Positions 6,633-13,242 of a DNA stretch of 16,414 nt are shown one piece after another. The position numbers were made by a program, and so were the translations under genes. Below the pieces are notes generated by a model. That model did no database searches, was not told the DNA's origin, and saw only the letters and a program-made list of their open reading frames with translations. How positions within the stretch are numbered: the stretch's first letter is position 1; each line of letters opens with the position of its first letter. Source of the DNA: CADEFX01 sp050260355 (GTDB lineage Bacteria; Pseudomonadota; Alphaproteobacteria; Rhizobiales; Hyphomicrobiaceae); assembly GCA_050260355.1 (NCBI GenBank), contig JBLNBZ010000075.1, forward strand, positions 1-16,414. The letters are read 5' to 3'.

Positions 6633-8012
6633 CTAGCTGCGCACGTAGGGGTTCTCGCCCTTGCGCAGCGAGAAGCGGATCGGGACGCCGGGCAGGCCGA
6701 ACGCATCGCGCAGGCTGTTGACCAGGTATCGCACGTAGGATTTGGGCAGGCCCGCCGGCTGCGAGCAGAACGCCACGAACGTCGGCGGCCGCGTCGAGGG
6801 CTGCGTGATGAAGCGGATCCTGATGCGCCGCCCCTTGGCGGCGGGCGGCGTGTGGCGCTCCATCGCCTCGCGCAGCCAGCGATTGAGGTCGGAGGTGGAC
6901 ACCCGCGTGTTCCAGATGGCGTGCGCCTTGATCACGGCCTCCATCAGCTTGTCGACGCCGCGGCCCGATAGGGCCGAGACGGGCACGAGCGCCACATCCG
7001 GCACCTGCGACAGCTTCTCGGCGACGGTGCTCTTCAAATCCCTGAGCAGCTTCTGCTTGTTCTCGACCACGTCCCACTTGTTGACCGCCACGACCAGCGC
7101 GCGCCCCTCCTCCGTCACCAGGTCGCCGATGGTCAGGTCCTGATGCTCGAAGGGCCGCTCGGCATCGATCAGCAGGACGACCACCTCGGCAAAACGGATG
7201 GCGCGCACGGCGTCGCTGGCGGAAAGCTTCTCGGCGGTCTCGCTGATGCGCGCCTTGCGCCTCAGACCCGCCGTATCGAACAGGCGCATGCGATGGCCCT
7301 GCCAATCGAGGTCGGTCGCTACGGCGTCGCGCGTCAGGCCTGGCTCAGGGCCCGTGATCATGCGCTCCCGGCCGAGGATGGTATTGACCAGCGTCGACTT
7401 GCCGGCATTGGGCCGCCCGACGATGGCGATGCGAAGGGGATGCGAAGCCTCCCTCGGCGCCTCCTCGGTCACAGACTGGTCGACATCACCCTTGCGGCGC
7501 TTGGATATTTTCGCCTGCAGGCCCAGCGCCGACAGGATATCGCTCTCGAGGTCGGCAAGCCCCTCCCCGTGCTCGGCCGAGACGGCCACAGGCGCGCCGA
7601 ACCCGAGCTGGAAGGCGTCGTAGAAGCCCTCGGCTCCAGCGCGTCCCTCGCTCTTGTTGGCGACCAGGACGACGGGCTTGCCGGTCGTGCGGGCAAGCCG
7701 TGCGAACTCGACATCCGGCGGGGTGACGCCGGCGCGGGCATCGACGACGAACAGAACGACATCGGCCTCGCGCACGGCAGTCTCGGTCTGGGCGCGCATG
7801 CGCGCGGCAATCGAGCCCGAGGGGGCGTCCTCCAGGCCCGCCGTGTCGATCAGAGTGATGGGATGGCCGCCGACCTCGGCCTCGCCCTCGCGCCGATCCC
7901 GGGTGAGGCCCGGCGTGTCGGAGACGAGCGCCGACCGCCGGCCTGTCAGCCGATTGAACAGGGTCGACTTGCCGACATTGGGCCGCCCGATGATGACGAC
8001 GGAGGGGAGCAT
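6633..8012 (-). CDS. der: Ribosome-assembly GTPase Der (EngA)
   Basis: This 459-aa protein is an essential double-GTPase that assists maturation of the 50S ribosomal subunit. The first G domain has GRPNVGKST (9-17), DTAG (56-59) and NKSE (119-122). The second has GRPNAGKST (199-207), DTAG (246-249) and NKWD (311-314). A C-terminal KH-like domain (about 365-450) ends in IRFSLRKGENPYVRS. The length is normal for Der. I start it at ATG 8010-8012, giving MLPSVVIIGRPNVGKST, the expected beginning; an upstream TTG (8057) would add 15 residues with no family support. There is no strong Shine-Dalgarno sequence before either start. The gene lies 59 bp downstream of the polyprenyl synthase gene on the same strand and may share its transcript. 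Confidence 0.95.
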   Translation of the reverse strand: MLPSVVIIGRPNVGKSTLFNRLTGRRSALVSDTPGLTRDRREGEAEVGGHPITLIDTAGLEDAPSGSIAARMRAQTETAVREADVVLFVVDARAGVTPPDVEFARLARTTGKPVVLVANKSEGRAGAEGFYDAFQLGFGAPVAVSAEHGEGLADLESDILSALGLQAKISKRRKGDVDQSVTEEAPREASHPLRIAIVGRPNAGKSTLVNTILGRERMITGPEPGLTRDAVATDLDWQGHRMRLFDTAGLRRKARISETAEKLSASDAVRAIRFAEVVVLLIDAERPFEHQDLTIGDLVTEEGRALVVAVNKWDVVENKQKLLRDLKSTVAEKLSQVPDVALVPVSALSGRGVDKLMEAVIKAHAIWNTRVSTSDLNRWLREAMERHTPPAAKGRRIRIRFITQPSTRPPTFVAFCSQPAGLPKSYVRYLVNSLRDAFGLPGVPIRFSLRKGENPYVRS

Positions 8013-8071
8013 CGATCCGATTTGGTTGCTAGCGCGTGAGGCTCCACCCGCCACCAACGCGGTGAGCGGCG

Positions 8072-9088
8072 TCAGTGGGCCCGGTTCACGCAGAACGACA
8101 CGACGTCAGCAAGAGCAGAACGCGGAACCGAGTCCGGGAAAATCGCCAGCGCATCACGCGCGATGGAGCCGTAGTGGCGCGCGCGCTCGAGCGTTGCCTC
8201 GATGGCCCGATGCTTCTTCATGAGGCCGATGGCGTGCTCGAGGTCGCCGTCCTTGAGGTCACCCGCAGCAAGCGTGCGCTCCCAGAACTCCCGCTCGACA
8301 GCGCCACCGCGCCGGAAGCAGAGAATGACCGGCAAGGTGATCTTGCCTTCGCGGAAGTCATCGCCGATCGACTTGCCCAGACGCGAGCTGTCACCGGAGT
8401 AGTCGAGCGCATCGTCCACGAGCTGAAAGGCGATGCCCAGATTCTTACCATACGATCTGAGCGCGGCCTGCTCGGCGGCGGGCCGGTTGGCAATCGTAGC
8501 GCCGACCTCGGCCGCGGCCGAGAACAACGCCGCCGTCTTGGCGTTGATGATGGCGAGATACTCGTCCTCGGTCGTCGCCGTGTTCTTGGCGGCGGCGAGT
8601 TGCATGACCTCGCCTTCGGCGATCACGGCTGCGGCATTGGACAGGATCTTGAGGGCGCCGAGCGAGCCGACGTCGACCATCATGCGGAAGGCCTGGCCCA
8701 GCAGGAAATCGCCGACCAGGACGCTCGCCTGATTGCCCCACAGCAGGCGCGCGGAGTGCTTGCCGCGCCGGTAGTCGCTCTCGTCGACCACGTCGTCGTG
8801 CAGGAGCGTGGCGGTGTGCATGAACTCGACGGCGGCAGCCAGCCGCACGTGCCCCTCGCCCGTATAGCCCGACAGCTTGGCCGCCGCGATCGTCAGCATC
8901 GGGCGCAGGCGCTTGCCGCCCGAGTCGATCAGGTGATGGGCAAGCTTGGGAATCAGGTCAACGTCCGAGACGGCCTTGTCCAGGATCAGGCGGTTGACGC
9001 CGCCCATGTCGTGCGCAACCAGCCCGAGCAGCGGCTCCAGGCCGGCCGCGGGGTCGCGAGCATCATCGAGTGGAATGACAACGCCCAA
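8072..9088 (-). CDS. ispB: Long-chain polyprenyl diphosphate synthase (octa/decaprenyl type)
   Basis: This 338-aa trans-isoprenyl diphosphate synthase extends farnesyl diphosphate with isopentenyl units to make the ubiquinone side chain. Motifs are GGKRLRP (57-63), the first Asp-rich motif DDVVD (98-102) and the second DDALD (225-229). The residue five before the first motif is small (Ala93), as expected for long products. Alphaproteobacteria usually make Q-10, so decaprenyl is likely, but chain length is not proven by sequence. I place the start at TTG 9086-9088, which has AAGGAAAG about 6 nt upstream and gives a normal-length MGVVIPLDD start. The longer frame begins with a TTG at 9139 lying inside the promoter spacer, so it is unlikely to be used. 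The gene is divergent from the DUF2007 gene. Confidence 0.9.
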   Translation of the reverse strand: MGVVIPLDDARDPAAGLEPLLGLVAHDMGGVNRLILDKAVSDVDLIPKLAHHLIDSGGKRLRPMLTIAAAKLSGYTGEGHVRLAAAVEFMHTATLLHDDVVDESDYRRGKHSARLLWGNQASVLVGDFLLGQAFRMMVDVGSLGALKILSNAAAVIAEGEVMQLAAAKNTATTEDEYLAIINAKTAALFSAAAEVGATIANRPAAEQAALRSYGKNLGIAFQLVDDALDYSGDSSRLGKSIGDDFREGKITLPVILCFRRGGAVEREFWERTLAAGDLKDGDLEHAIGLMKKHRAIEATLERARHYGSIARDALAIFPDSVPRSALADVVSFCVNRAH

Positions 9089-9124
9089 TCTGTGCTTTCC
9101 TTGAAGGCGGCGTGAACTAAAGCC

Positions 9125-9152
9125 GATATACTGCCGCAATCAAGCCGGTCAA
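9125..9152 (-). promoter_or_regulatory. Promoter of the polyprenyl synthase gene
   Basis: On the minus strand, TTGACC (9147-9152) and TATATC (9125-9130) are 16 bp apart, a good sigma-70-type promoter. Transcription would begin near 9119, about 30 nt before the TTG at 9088 and after the alternative TTG at 9139. On the plus strand, TTGAAG (9101-9106) and TATACT (9127-9132) might serve the divergent DUF2007 gene, but their 20-bp spacing is poor. Confidence 0.6.
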
Positions 9153-9181
9153 GCCGTTTCGGCTGACACCACGAGGAGCAT

Positions 9182-9433
9182 ATGCGCAGCATCCTGGAGA
9201 CCACGGACCCCGTGCTCGTGAGCTACGTGGAAGCCCTGCTGAACGATGCGGGCATCAGCATGCACGTGGCAGATGTGAACATGAGCGTGGTGGAGGGCTC
9301 AATCGGTATCTTCCCGCGCCGGGTGCTGGTGTCGGACCGCGACTGGATTGCCGCCCGGCGTCTGCTCACCGAGGCGGGCCTGAGACAGTGGATGCCGGCC
9401 CCGGATCCGGGCGCGGCCGGAGAGACCGGCTGA
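9182..9433 (+). CDS. DUF2007 domain protein
   Basis: This 83-aa protein has the pattern of DUF2007 (putative signal-transducing protein): a start of the form L-x-T-x-D-P-V-L-V-S-Y-V-E-A-L-L, then a small domain with VVEGSIGIFPRRVLVSDRDWIAARRLLTEAGL. The biochemical role of the family is unknown; the name comes from weak similarity to P-II-like folds. GAGGAG about 5 nt before the ATG supports the start. The methyltransferase gene begins 12 bp after its stop, so the two are probably cotranscribed. The C-terminal tail after residue 72 is Pro/Gly/Ala-rich and probably disordered. Confidence 0.85.
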   Translation: MRSILETTDPVLVSYVEALLNDAGISMHVADVNMSVVEGSIGIFPRRVLVSDRDWIAARRLLTEAGLRQWMPAPDPGAAGETG

Positions 9434-9445
9434 GGAGAGGCGCGG

Positions 9446-10222
9446 ATGGACGTCTCCCAGGATGCGTTCCTCGGCGGCGCACTCGAAATCCTGCAGCCCA
9501 AAGGCGGCTACCGCGCGGGTCTCGATGCCGTGCTGCTGGCAGCCGCAGCCCCGCTCGAACGGAGCTCGCAGCCCCGCGTGCTCGATGCGGGCGCCGGCGT
9601 CGGCGTCGTGGGGCTGTGCGTGGCGCGACGAGTTGCAGGCGCACACGTGACGCTGGTGGAGATCGAGCCCGAGCTCGCCGCACTGGCGCACGAGAATGTG
9701 AGCCGCAACGGACTGGATGCGCGGGTGCGCGTCGTGCAGGTCGATGTTGCCAATGGTGGCGCGGCCTTCAACGGCCCGGCGTCCTCGGAAAGCGGCCTCG
9801 TGCCCGGAGCATTCACCCACGTGCTCGCCAATCCGCCCTACCTGGAGTCGGGGCGCGGCACGGTTCCGCAGGACCGGCTCAAGGCTGCGGCACATCAGAT
9901 GCCGCGCGGCGGCCTGGACGCCTGGATCCGGTTCCTTGCCACGGCCGCAGCGGCGGACGGCAGTGCCACCGTGATCTATCCGGCCGAGCAGCTCGCGGCG
10001 CTGCTGGCGCAGATGGAGGGGCGCTTCGGCGCGCTCAAGGTGTTTCCGATCTTTCCGCGCCGCCACAGTGCGGCCACGCGCGTCATCGTACAGGGGATCA
10101 AGGCGAGCCGCGCGCCGCTGCAGGTGCTGCCTGGACTCGTGCTGCACGACGAGGGCAACGCATTCCGGCCGGAGCTGCAGGCGATCCTTAGGCAGGGAGC
10201 ACCGCTCTCTCTGGCGCCCTGA
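9446..10222 (+). CDS. TrmN6-like SAM-dependent adenine-N6 methyltransferase
   Basis: This 258-aa enzyme is of the COG4123 class (E. coli TrmN6/YfiC modifies A37 of tRNA1-Val). The SAM-binding motif I is VLDAGAGVGVVGL (45-57), the acidic motif II is LVEIEPE, and the catalytic NPPY is at 129-132, the signature of exocyclic-amine methylation. The N-terminal DAFLGGALEILQPKGGYRAGLDAVLLAAA is also typical of the group. The target in this organism is inferred, since the family also includes RNA methyltransferases of other specificity. GAGGAGAGG (9433-9441) precedes the ATG. A 150-bp gap with a promoter separates it from the S49 peptidase gene. Confidence 0.85.
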   Translation: MDVSQDAFLGGALEILQPKGGYRAGLDAVLLAAAAPLERSSQPRVLDAGAGVGVVGLCVARRVAGAHVTLVEIEPELAALAHENVSRNGLDARVRVVQVDVANGGAAFNGPASSESGLVPGAFTHVLANPPYLESGRGTVPQDRLKAAAHQMPRGGLDAWIRFLATAAAADGSATVIYPAEQLAALLAQMEGRFGALKVFPIFPRRHSAATRVIVQGIKASRAPLQVLPGLVLHDEGNAFRPELQAILRQGAPLSLAP

Positions 10223-10269
10223 CCGCGACGCTTTCTGAACCATGGAACTTGCCAGCGGCGATGCAAACC

Positions 10270-10298
10270 TTGTGAGCCAGGCGCTCTGCCGCTAGAAC
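10270..10298 (+). promoter_or_regulatory. Promoter of the S49 peptidase gene
   Basis: TTGTGA (10270-10275) and TAGAAC (10293-10298) are separated by exactly 17 bp, each matching the consensus at 4 of 6 positions. The start point would be near 10305, before both possible start codons of the peptidase. Confidence 0.45.
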
Positions 10299-10328
10299 CG
10301 GTGGGGAGCCTCGGAAAGCTACCACCGG

Positions 10329-11222
10329 GTGGCCGCGACGCGTCGCAAGCGAGACGAGCACAAGAGCCAACCGATGTCCCTGTTCTCCCGCCGCCCCACG
10401 GTGCCGGTCCTGCGCTTCACCGGCGCCATCGGCATGGCAGCCCCGCTTCGGCCCGGGCTCTCGATCGCGACTGCGGCCGCGGCCATCGAGAAGGCGTTCT
10501 CGCTTTCCAAGCTGCCATCGGTCGCCGTCGCCATCAACTCGCCGGGCGGCTCGCCGGTGCAGTCGCACCTGATCTTCAAGCGCATCCGCCAGCTCGCCCG
10601 GGAGAAGAACAAGCGCGTCTATGTGTTCTGCGAGGATGTGGCGGCCTCCGGCGGCTACTTCCTGGCGCTCGCGGGCGATGAGATCTACGCCGACCCATCC
10701 TCCATCGTCGGCTCGATCGGGGTCATCTCGGCGAGCTTCGGGCTCGAGAAGGCAATTGCCAGACTGGGCATCGACCGGCGCGTCTACACGGCCGGCGAGC
10801 ACAAAGGGTCGCTCGATCCGTTCCTGCCGGAGAATCCCGAGGAGGTCGAGCGGCTGAAGGCGATCCAGCGGGACGTGCATGACGTGTTCATCGGCATCGT
10901 CAAGGAGCGCCGCGGGGCCAAGCTCAGGGCGCCCGACGCGGAGCTGTTCACCGGTGCGTTCTGGTCGGGCCCCAAGGCGCTCGAGCTTGGCCTGATCGAC
11001 GGCATCGCCGACCTGCGCTCGCGCATGCGCGAGCTGCACGGCGACACGGTGCGCCTGCGGGTGGTTCCCTTCGACGGAGGCGGTTGGCTGGCACGGCGCC
11101 TGCGCCGCCTTCCCGGGCTGGGGAGCATTACAAAACCGTCACTTGCTCCGGCTTTGACGCTTGGCGATGATCTGATCTCCGCGGTCGAAGTGCGTGCTCT
11201 ATGGTCGCGGTTCGGCCTTTAG
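10329..11222 (+). CDS. S49 family (SppA-like) serine peptidase, short form
   Basis: This protein, up to 297 aa, belongs to peptidase family S49, whose members degrade signal-peptide remnants or other membrane-associated peptides with a Ser-Lys dyad. The Ser lies in DVAASGGYFLALAGD and the Lys in YTAGEHKGSLDPF, 52 residues apart, the same interval as Ser147-Lys199 in Bacillus SppA. INSPGGSP and PSSIVGSIGVIS are also present. No N-terminal membrane helix or signal is visible, so it may work in the cytoplasm or at the membrane face, unlike classic SppA. Start: GTG 10329 has GGAAAG 10 nt upstream (Ser107/Lys159); ATG 10374 gives a 282-aa form (Ser92/Lys144) with no Shine-Dalgarno. Both keep the whole domain, and I prefer the former weakly. 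Confidence 0.85.
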   Translation: MAATRRKRDEHKSQPMSLFSRRPTVPVLRFTGAIGMAAPLRPGLSIATAAAAIEKAFSLSKLPSVAVAINSPGGSPVQSHLIFKRIRQLAREKNKRVYVFCEDVAASGGYFLALAGDEIYADPSSIVGSIGVISASFGLEKAIARLGIDRRVYTAGEHKGSLDPFLPENPEEVERLKAIQRDVHDVFIGIVKERRGAKLRAPDAELFTGAFWSGPKALELGLIDGIADLRSRMRELHGDTVRLRVVPFDGGGWLARRLRRLPGLGSITKPSLAPALTLGDDLISAVEVRALWSRFGL

Positions 11223-11249
11223 GCCGCGCATCGGGTTGAGGAGGCTCAT

Positions 11250-11456
11250 ATGCCCCAACTGGTGGGACTGATGCTGATTGGCGCCGGACTGTATGCAGGC
11301 TATCGGGCGCTGATGCGCGCGGCAGGCAAGGTGATCGATGAGCTCGGTCCGGGCGAGGCGGAGCTGCGGCAGCACAGTGCGGTGACGGTCAAGGACCTGG
11401 GCGCGCTCGAATACGACCCCACGAGCGGGGTCTACCGCCCCGCACGGCGCGGTTGA
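11250..11456 (+). CDS. Small membrane-anchored protein, function unknown
   Basis: This is a 68-aa protein with one hydrophobic N-terminal segment (about residues 4-19), a basic turn, and a hydrophilic tail containing DLGALEYDPTSGVYRPARRG. GAGGAGG about 6 nt before the ATG is a strong ribosome-binding site, and the gene follows the S49 gene by 27 bp, so it is likely real and cotranscribed. I recall similar small conserved proteins in this position in related genomes but cannot name a family. A role linked to the peptidase is only a guess from position. Confidence 0.7.
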   Translation: MPQLVGLMLIGAGLYAGYRALMRAAGKVIDELGPGEAELRQHSAVTVKDLGALEYDPTSGVYRPARRG

Positions 11457-11468
11457 GCAGCGCGGCAC

Positions 11469-11834
11469 TCAATACGCGGGCTTGAGCTTCGGAAACATCG
11501 GGAAGTGTTTGGTGTTGAGCGTGGCAAGCCGCAGGCCATGGTGCTCAGCGGTGGCCGCGATGATGGCGTCGATCGACCCAATACTATGACTGCGTTCATA
11601 AATCCGAACGAAGATCCCAGCGCGCTTGGCAATGTCCAGGCTGACGGGCAGCAGCGTAGCTTGCGATAGAAGCTGCTCCGTTTGTCGCTCCTCCCTCCGA
11701 TTGCGAAGACCTGCGTAAAGTTCCAATACCGAGGCCACTGAGATATTGGGCTGCTTGTCGCCGCGCTCAAGGAATGCACGCGCAGGCTCCAGACCGCGCA
11801 GGTAGTCGATAAGAATCGTCGTATCGAAAAGCAT
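11469..11834 (-). CDS. vapC: PIN-domain ribonuclease toxin (VapC family)
   Basis: This 121-aa PIN-domain protein is the toxin of a type II toxin-antitoxin pair; VapC toxins cleave specific RNAs, often tRNA or rRNA, using Mg-binding acids. Visible acids are Asp4 (LFDTTILIDYLRG), Glu38 (SVLELYAG) and Asp89 (GSIDAIIAATA). The usual fourth position, near TLNTKHF, is Asn107, which occurs in many active members. The length is typical. No Shine-Dalgarno precedes the ATG at 11832-11834; it lies 6 bp after the antitoxin stop, so translation is probably coupled. G+C is lower than in the flanking genes (30 of 60 by hand count at 11581-11640). It converges on the small membrane protein gene with only 12 bp between stops. 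Confidence 0.9.
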   Translation of the reverse strand: MLFDTTILIDYLRGLEPARAFLERGDKQPNISVASVLELYAGLRNRREERQTEQLLSQATLLPVSLDIAKRAGIFVRIYERSHSIGSIDAIIAATAEHHGLRLATLNTKHFPMFPKLKPAY

Positions 11835-11840
11835 GCGGTT

Positions 11841-12128
11841 TTACTTGGCCCGCATCTGCTTGCGTATCCTTTCCATGCGTTGCCTGTCGCTCTTGCGCCG
11901 ATTGGCATAAAACACATCGAGATCATCACGATCTTTCCACATGCCGAAGGCTTGGCGCCAGGCGTCCTTCCAATCGCCCTTGGCTTCGGCTGCCTCGTCG
12001 TCGAGCTCGCGATCGATACCGGCGCGGATCAGCTCCGCCTCCGCCACCCCGGTTGCGGCAGCGCGCGCCTTGAGCCTGCGGTTCTGCTCGACCGTGATGA
12101 AAAGCTGTTTGCGGATCATCTTGTTCAT
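11841..12128 (-). CDS. vapB: Ribbon-helix-helix antitoxin (VapB/CopG type)
   Basis: This 95-aa antitoxin is encoded just before its toxin. Residues 4-42 (IRKQLFITVEQNRRLKARA through ELIRAGIDREL) fit a ribbon-helix-helix DNA-binding domain; the C-terminal part contains GMWKDRDDLDVFYANRR, a segment common in antitoxins paired with PIN toxins, where it wraps the toxin active site. It should neutralise the toxin and repress their shared promoter. AGGAG (12138-12142) lies 9 nt before the ATG. The palindrome at 12145-12159 is the likely operator. The order antitoxin then toxin, with a 6-bp gap, is standard. Confidence 0.88.
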   Translation of the reverse strand: MNKMIRKQLFITVEQNRRLKARAAATGVAEAELIRAGIDRELDDEAAEAKGDWKDAWRQAFGMWKDRDDLDVFYANRRKSDRQRMERIRKQMRAK

Positions 12129-12144
12129 AGGACGGATCTCCTAC

Positions 12145-12177
12145 ACACATGATATGTGTATAAGCGCAGCGGCACAA
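12145..12177 (-). promoter_or_regulatory. Promoter with overlapping palindromic operator of the toxin-antitoxin pair
   Basis: On the minus strand, TTGTGC (12172-12177) and TATCAT (12149-12154) are 17 bp apart. A perfect inverted repeat, ACACAT-GAT-ATGTGT (12145-12159), covers the -10 element. This is the classic arrangement for autorepression by a ribbon-helix-helix antitoxin: the bound protein would block RNA polymerase. Confidence 0.7.
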
Positions 12178-12209
12178 GATCGGGGCCGGCCGAGCGGCGG
12201 ATAATCCAG

Positions 12210-12237
12210 GTGACGCCGGGGCCGGTTTGCGTATAGT
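12210..12237 (+). promoter_or_regulatory. Candidate promoter of the glyQ operon
   Basis: GTGACG (12210-12215) and TATAGT (12232-12237) are 16 bp apart, giving a start near 12244 and a leader of about 27 nt. A second TATACT (12258-12263) lies only 7 nt before the ATG and has no matching -35 element. The two form an inverted pair, GTATAG (12231-12236) and CTATAC (12257-12262), whose meaning is unclear. No Shine-Dalgarno is visible before glyQ. Confidence 0.4.
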
Positions 12238-12270
12238 GCGCGCCGCCAACCCGCCCCTATACTGCGAGCC

Positions 12271-13242
12271 ATGCAAAAGAGAGCCGCGAAACCGGCAAGC
12301 GCGCGTCCGCCGAAGTCCGCGACCACGCTGCAGCCGAAGAGGTCGTTTCAGGACCTGATTCTGACCCTGCAGCAGTTCTGGGGGCAGCAGGGCTGCGTCA
12401 TCCTGCAGCCCTACGACATGGAGGTCGGTGCGGGAACCTTCCATCCGGCCACCACGCTGCGGGCGCTCGGCCGCAAGCCCTGGAATGCGGCCTACGTGCA
12501 GCCCTCGCGCCGGCCCAAGGATGGCCGCTACGGCGAAAATCCCAACCGGCTGCAGCACTACTACCAGTTCCAGGTGATCATGAAGCCGTCGCCGCCGGAC
12601 ATCCTGGATCTGTACTTGAAAAGCCTCGATGCCATCGGCATCGACACATCGCTCAACGACATCCGCTTCGTCGAGGACGATTGGGAGAGCCCGACCTTGG
12701 GCGCCTGGGGCCTCGGCTGGGAGGTGTGGTGCAACGGCATGGAGGTAACGCAGTTCACCTACTTCCAGCAGGTGGGCGGCTACGACTGCAATCCAGTGTC
12801 GGGCGAGATCACCTACGGCCTGGAACGGCTCGCCATGTATGTGCAGGGCGTGGATCGCGTGTACGACCTGAGCTTCAACGGGCGCGAGGATGAGCGCAAG
12901 CTGACCTACGGCGACGTGTTCCTGCAGTCCGAGCAGGAGTACTCGCGCTTCAACTTCGAGCATGCCGACACGGACATGCTGCTCGTCCACTTCCGCGACG
13001 CGGAAAAGGAATGCAAGGCGCTGCTCGAGGCCGGTGCGCCCAAGGCCAACTCGAATGACAAGCGGCACAAGCTTGCGCTGCCAGCCTACGACCAGTGCAT
13101 CAAGGCCTCCCACATCTTCAATCTCCTCGATGCCCGCGGCGTGATCTCCGTCACCGAGCGGCAGAGCTACATCCTGCGCGTGCGCGAGCTGGCCAAGGCG
13201 TGCTGCGGCGCTTGGCTGCAAACAGAGGGAGGAGGCGCATGA
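12271..13242 (+). CDS. glyQ: Glycine--tRNA ligase alpha subunit
   Basis: This 323-aa protein is the catalytic alpha subunit of the bacterial alpha2-beta2 glycyl-tRNA synthetase, which charges tRNA-Gly with glycine using ATP. The family sequence is nearly complete: SFQDLILTLQQFWGQQGCVILQPYDMEVGAGTFHPATTLRALG, then YVQPSRRPKDGRYGENPNRLQHYYQFQVIMKPSP and GWEVWCNGMEVTQFTYFQQVGG. It is slightly long because of a basic, Pro/Ala-rich N-terminal extension of about 25 residues before the conserved start; no later ATG exists before residue 50, so ATG 12271 stands. The stop overlaps the next start as ATGA, which couples it to the cysteine hydrolase gene, with glyS after that. Confidence 0.97.
   Translation: MQKRAAKPASARPPKSATTLQPKRSFQDLILTLQQFWGQQGCVILQPYDMEVGAGTFHPATTLRALGRKPWNAAYVQPSRRPKDGRYGENPNRLQHYYQFQVIMKPSPPDILDLYLKSLDAIGIDTSLNDIRFVEDDWESPTLGAWGLGWEVWCNGMEVTQFTYFQQVGGYDCNPVSGEITYGLERLAMYVQGVDRVYDLSFNGREDERKLTYGDVFLQSEQEYSRFNFEHADTDMLLVHFRDAEKECKALLEAGAPKANSNDKRHKLALPAYDQCIKASHIFNLLDARGVISVTERQSYILRVRELAKACCGAWLQTEGGGA

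Noticed and set aside
6482..6706. A 74-codon minus-strand open frame in the der-holC gap
   Set aside because: Composition is Arg/Ala/Pro-rich, it overlaps the end of der, and there is no convincing ribosome-binding site.
5989..7305. A 438-codon minus-strand frame joining holC to an upstream region, suggesting a fusion protein
   Set aside because: The part upstream of 6447 lies under der in another frame and has no domain; HolC alone begins at a good ATG and has full family length.
11469..11834. VapC as a dead toxin because the fourth acidic position is Asn107
   Set aside because: Asp4, Glu38 and Asp89 are intact, and many PIN toxins carry Asn in the same TxNxKHF context, so loss of activity cannot be claimed.
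12231..12262. Inverted GTATAG...CTATAC pair before glyQ as a riboswitch or T-box element
   Set aside because: Only six bases pair across a 20-base gap, and no T-box or glycine riboswitch core is seen; T-boxes are not expected in alphaproteobacteria.
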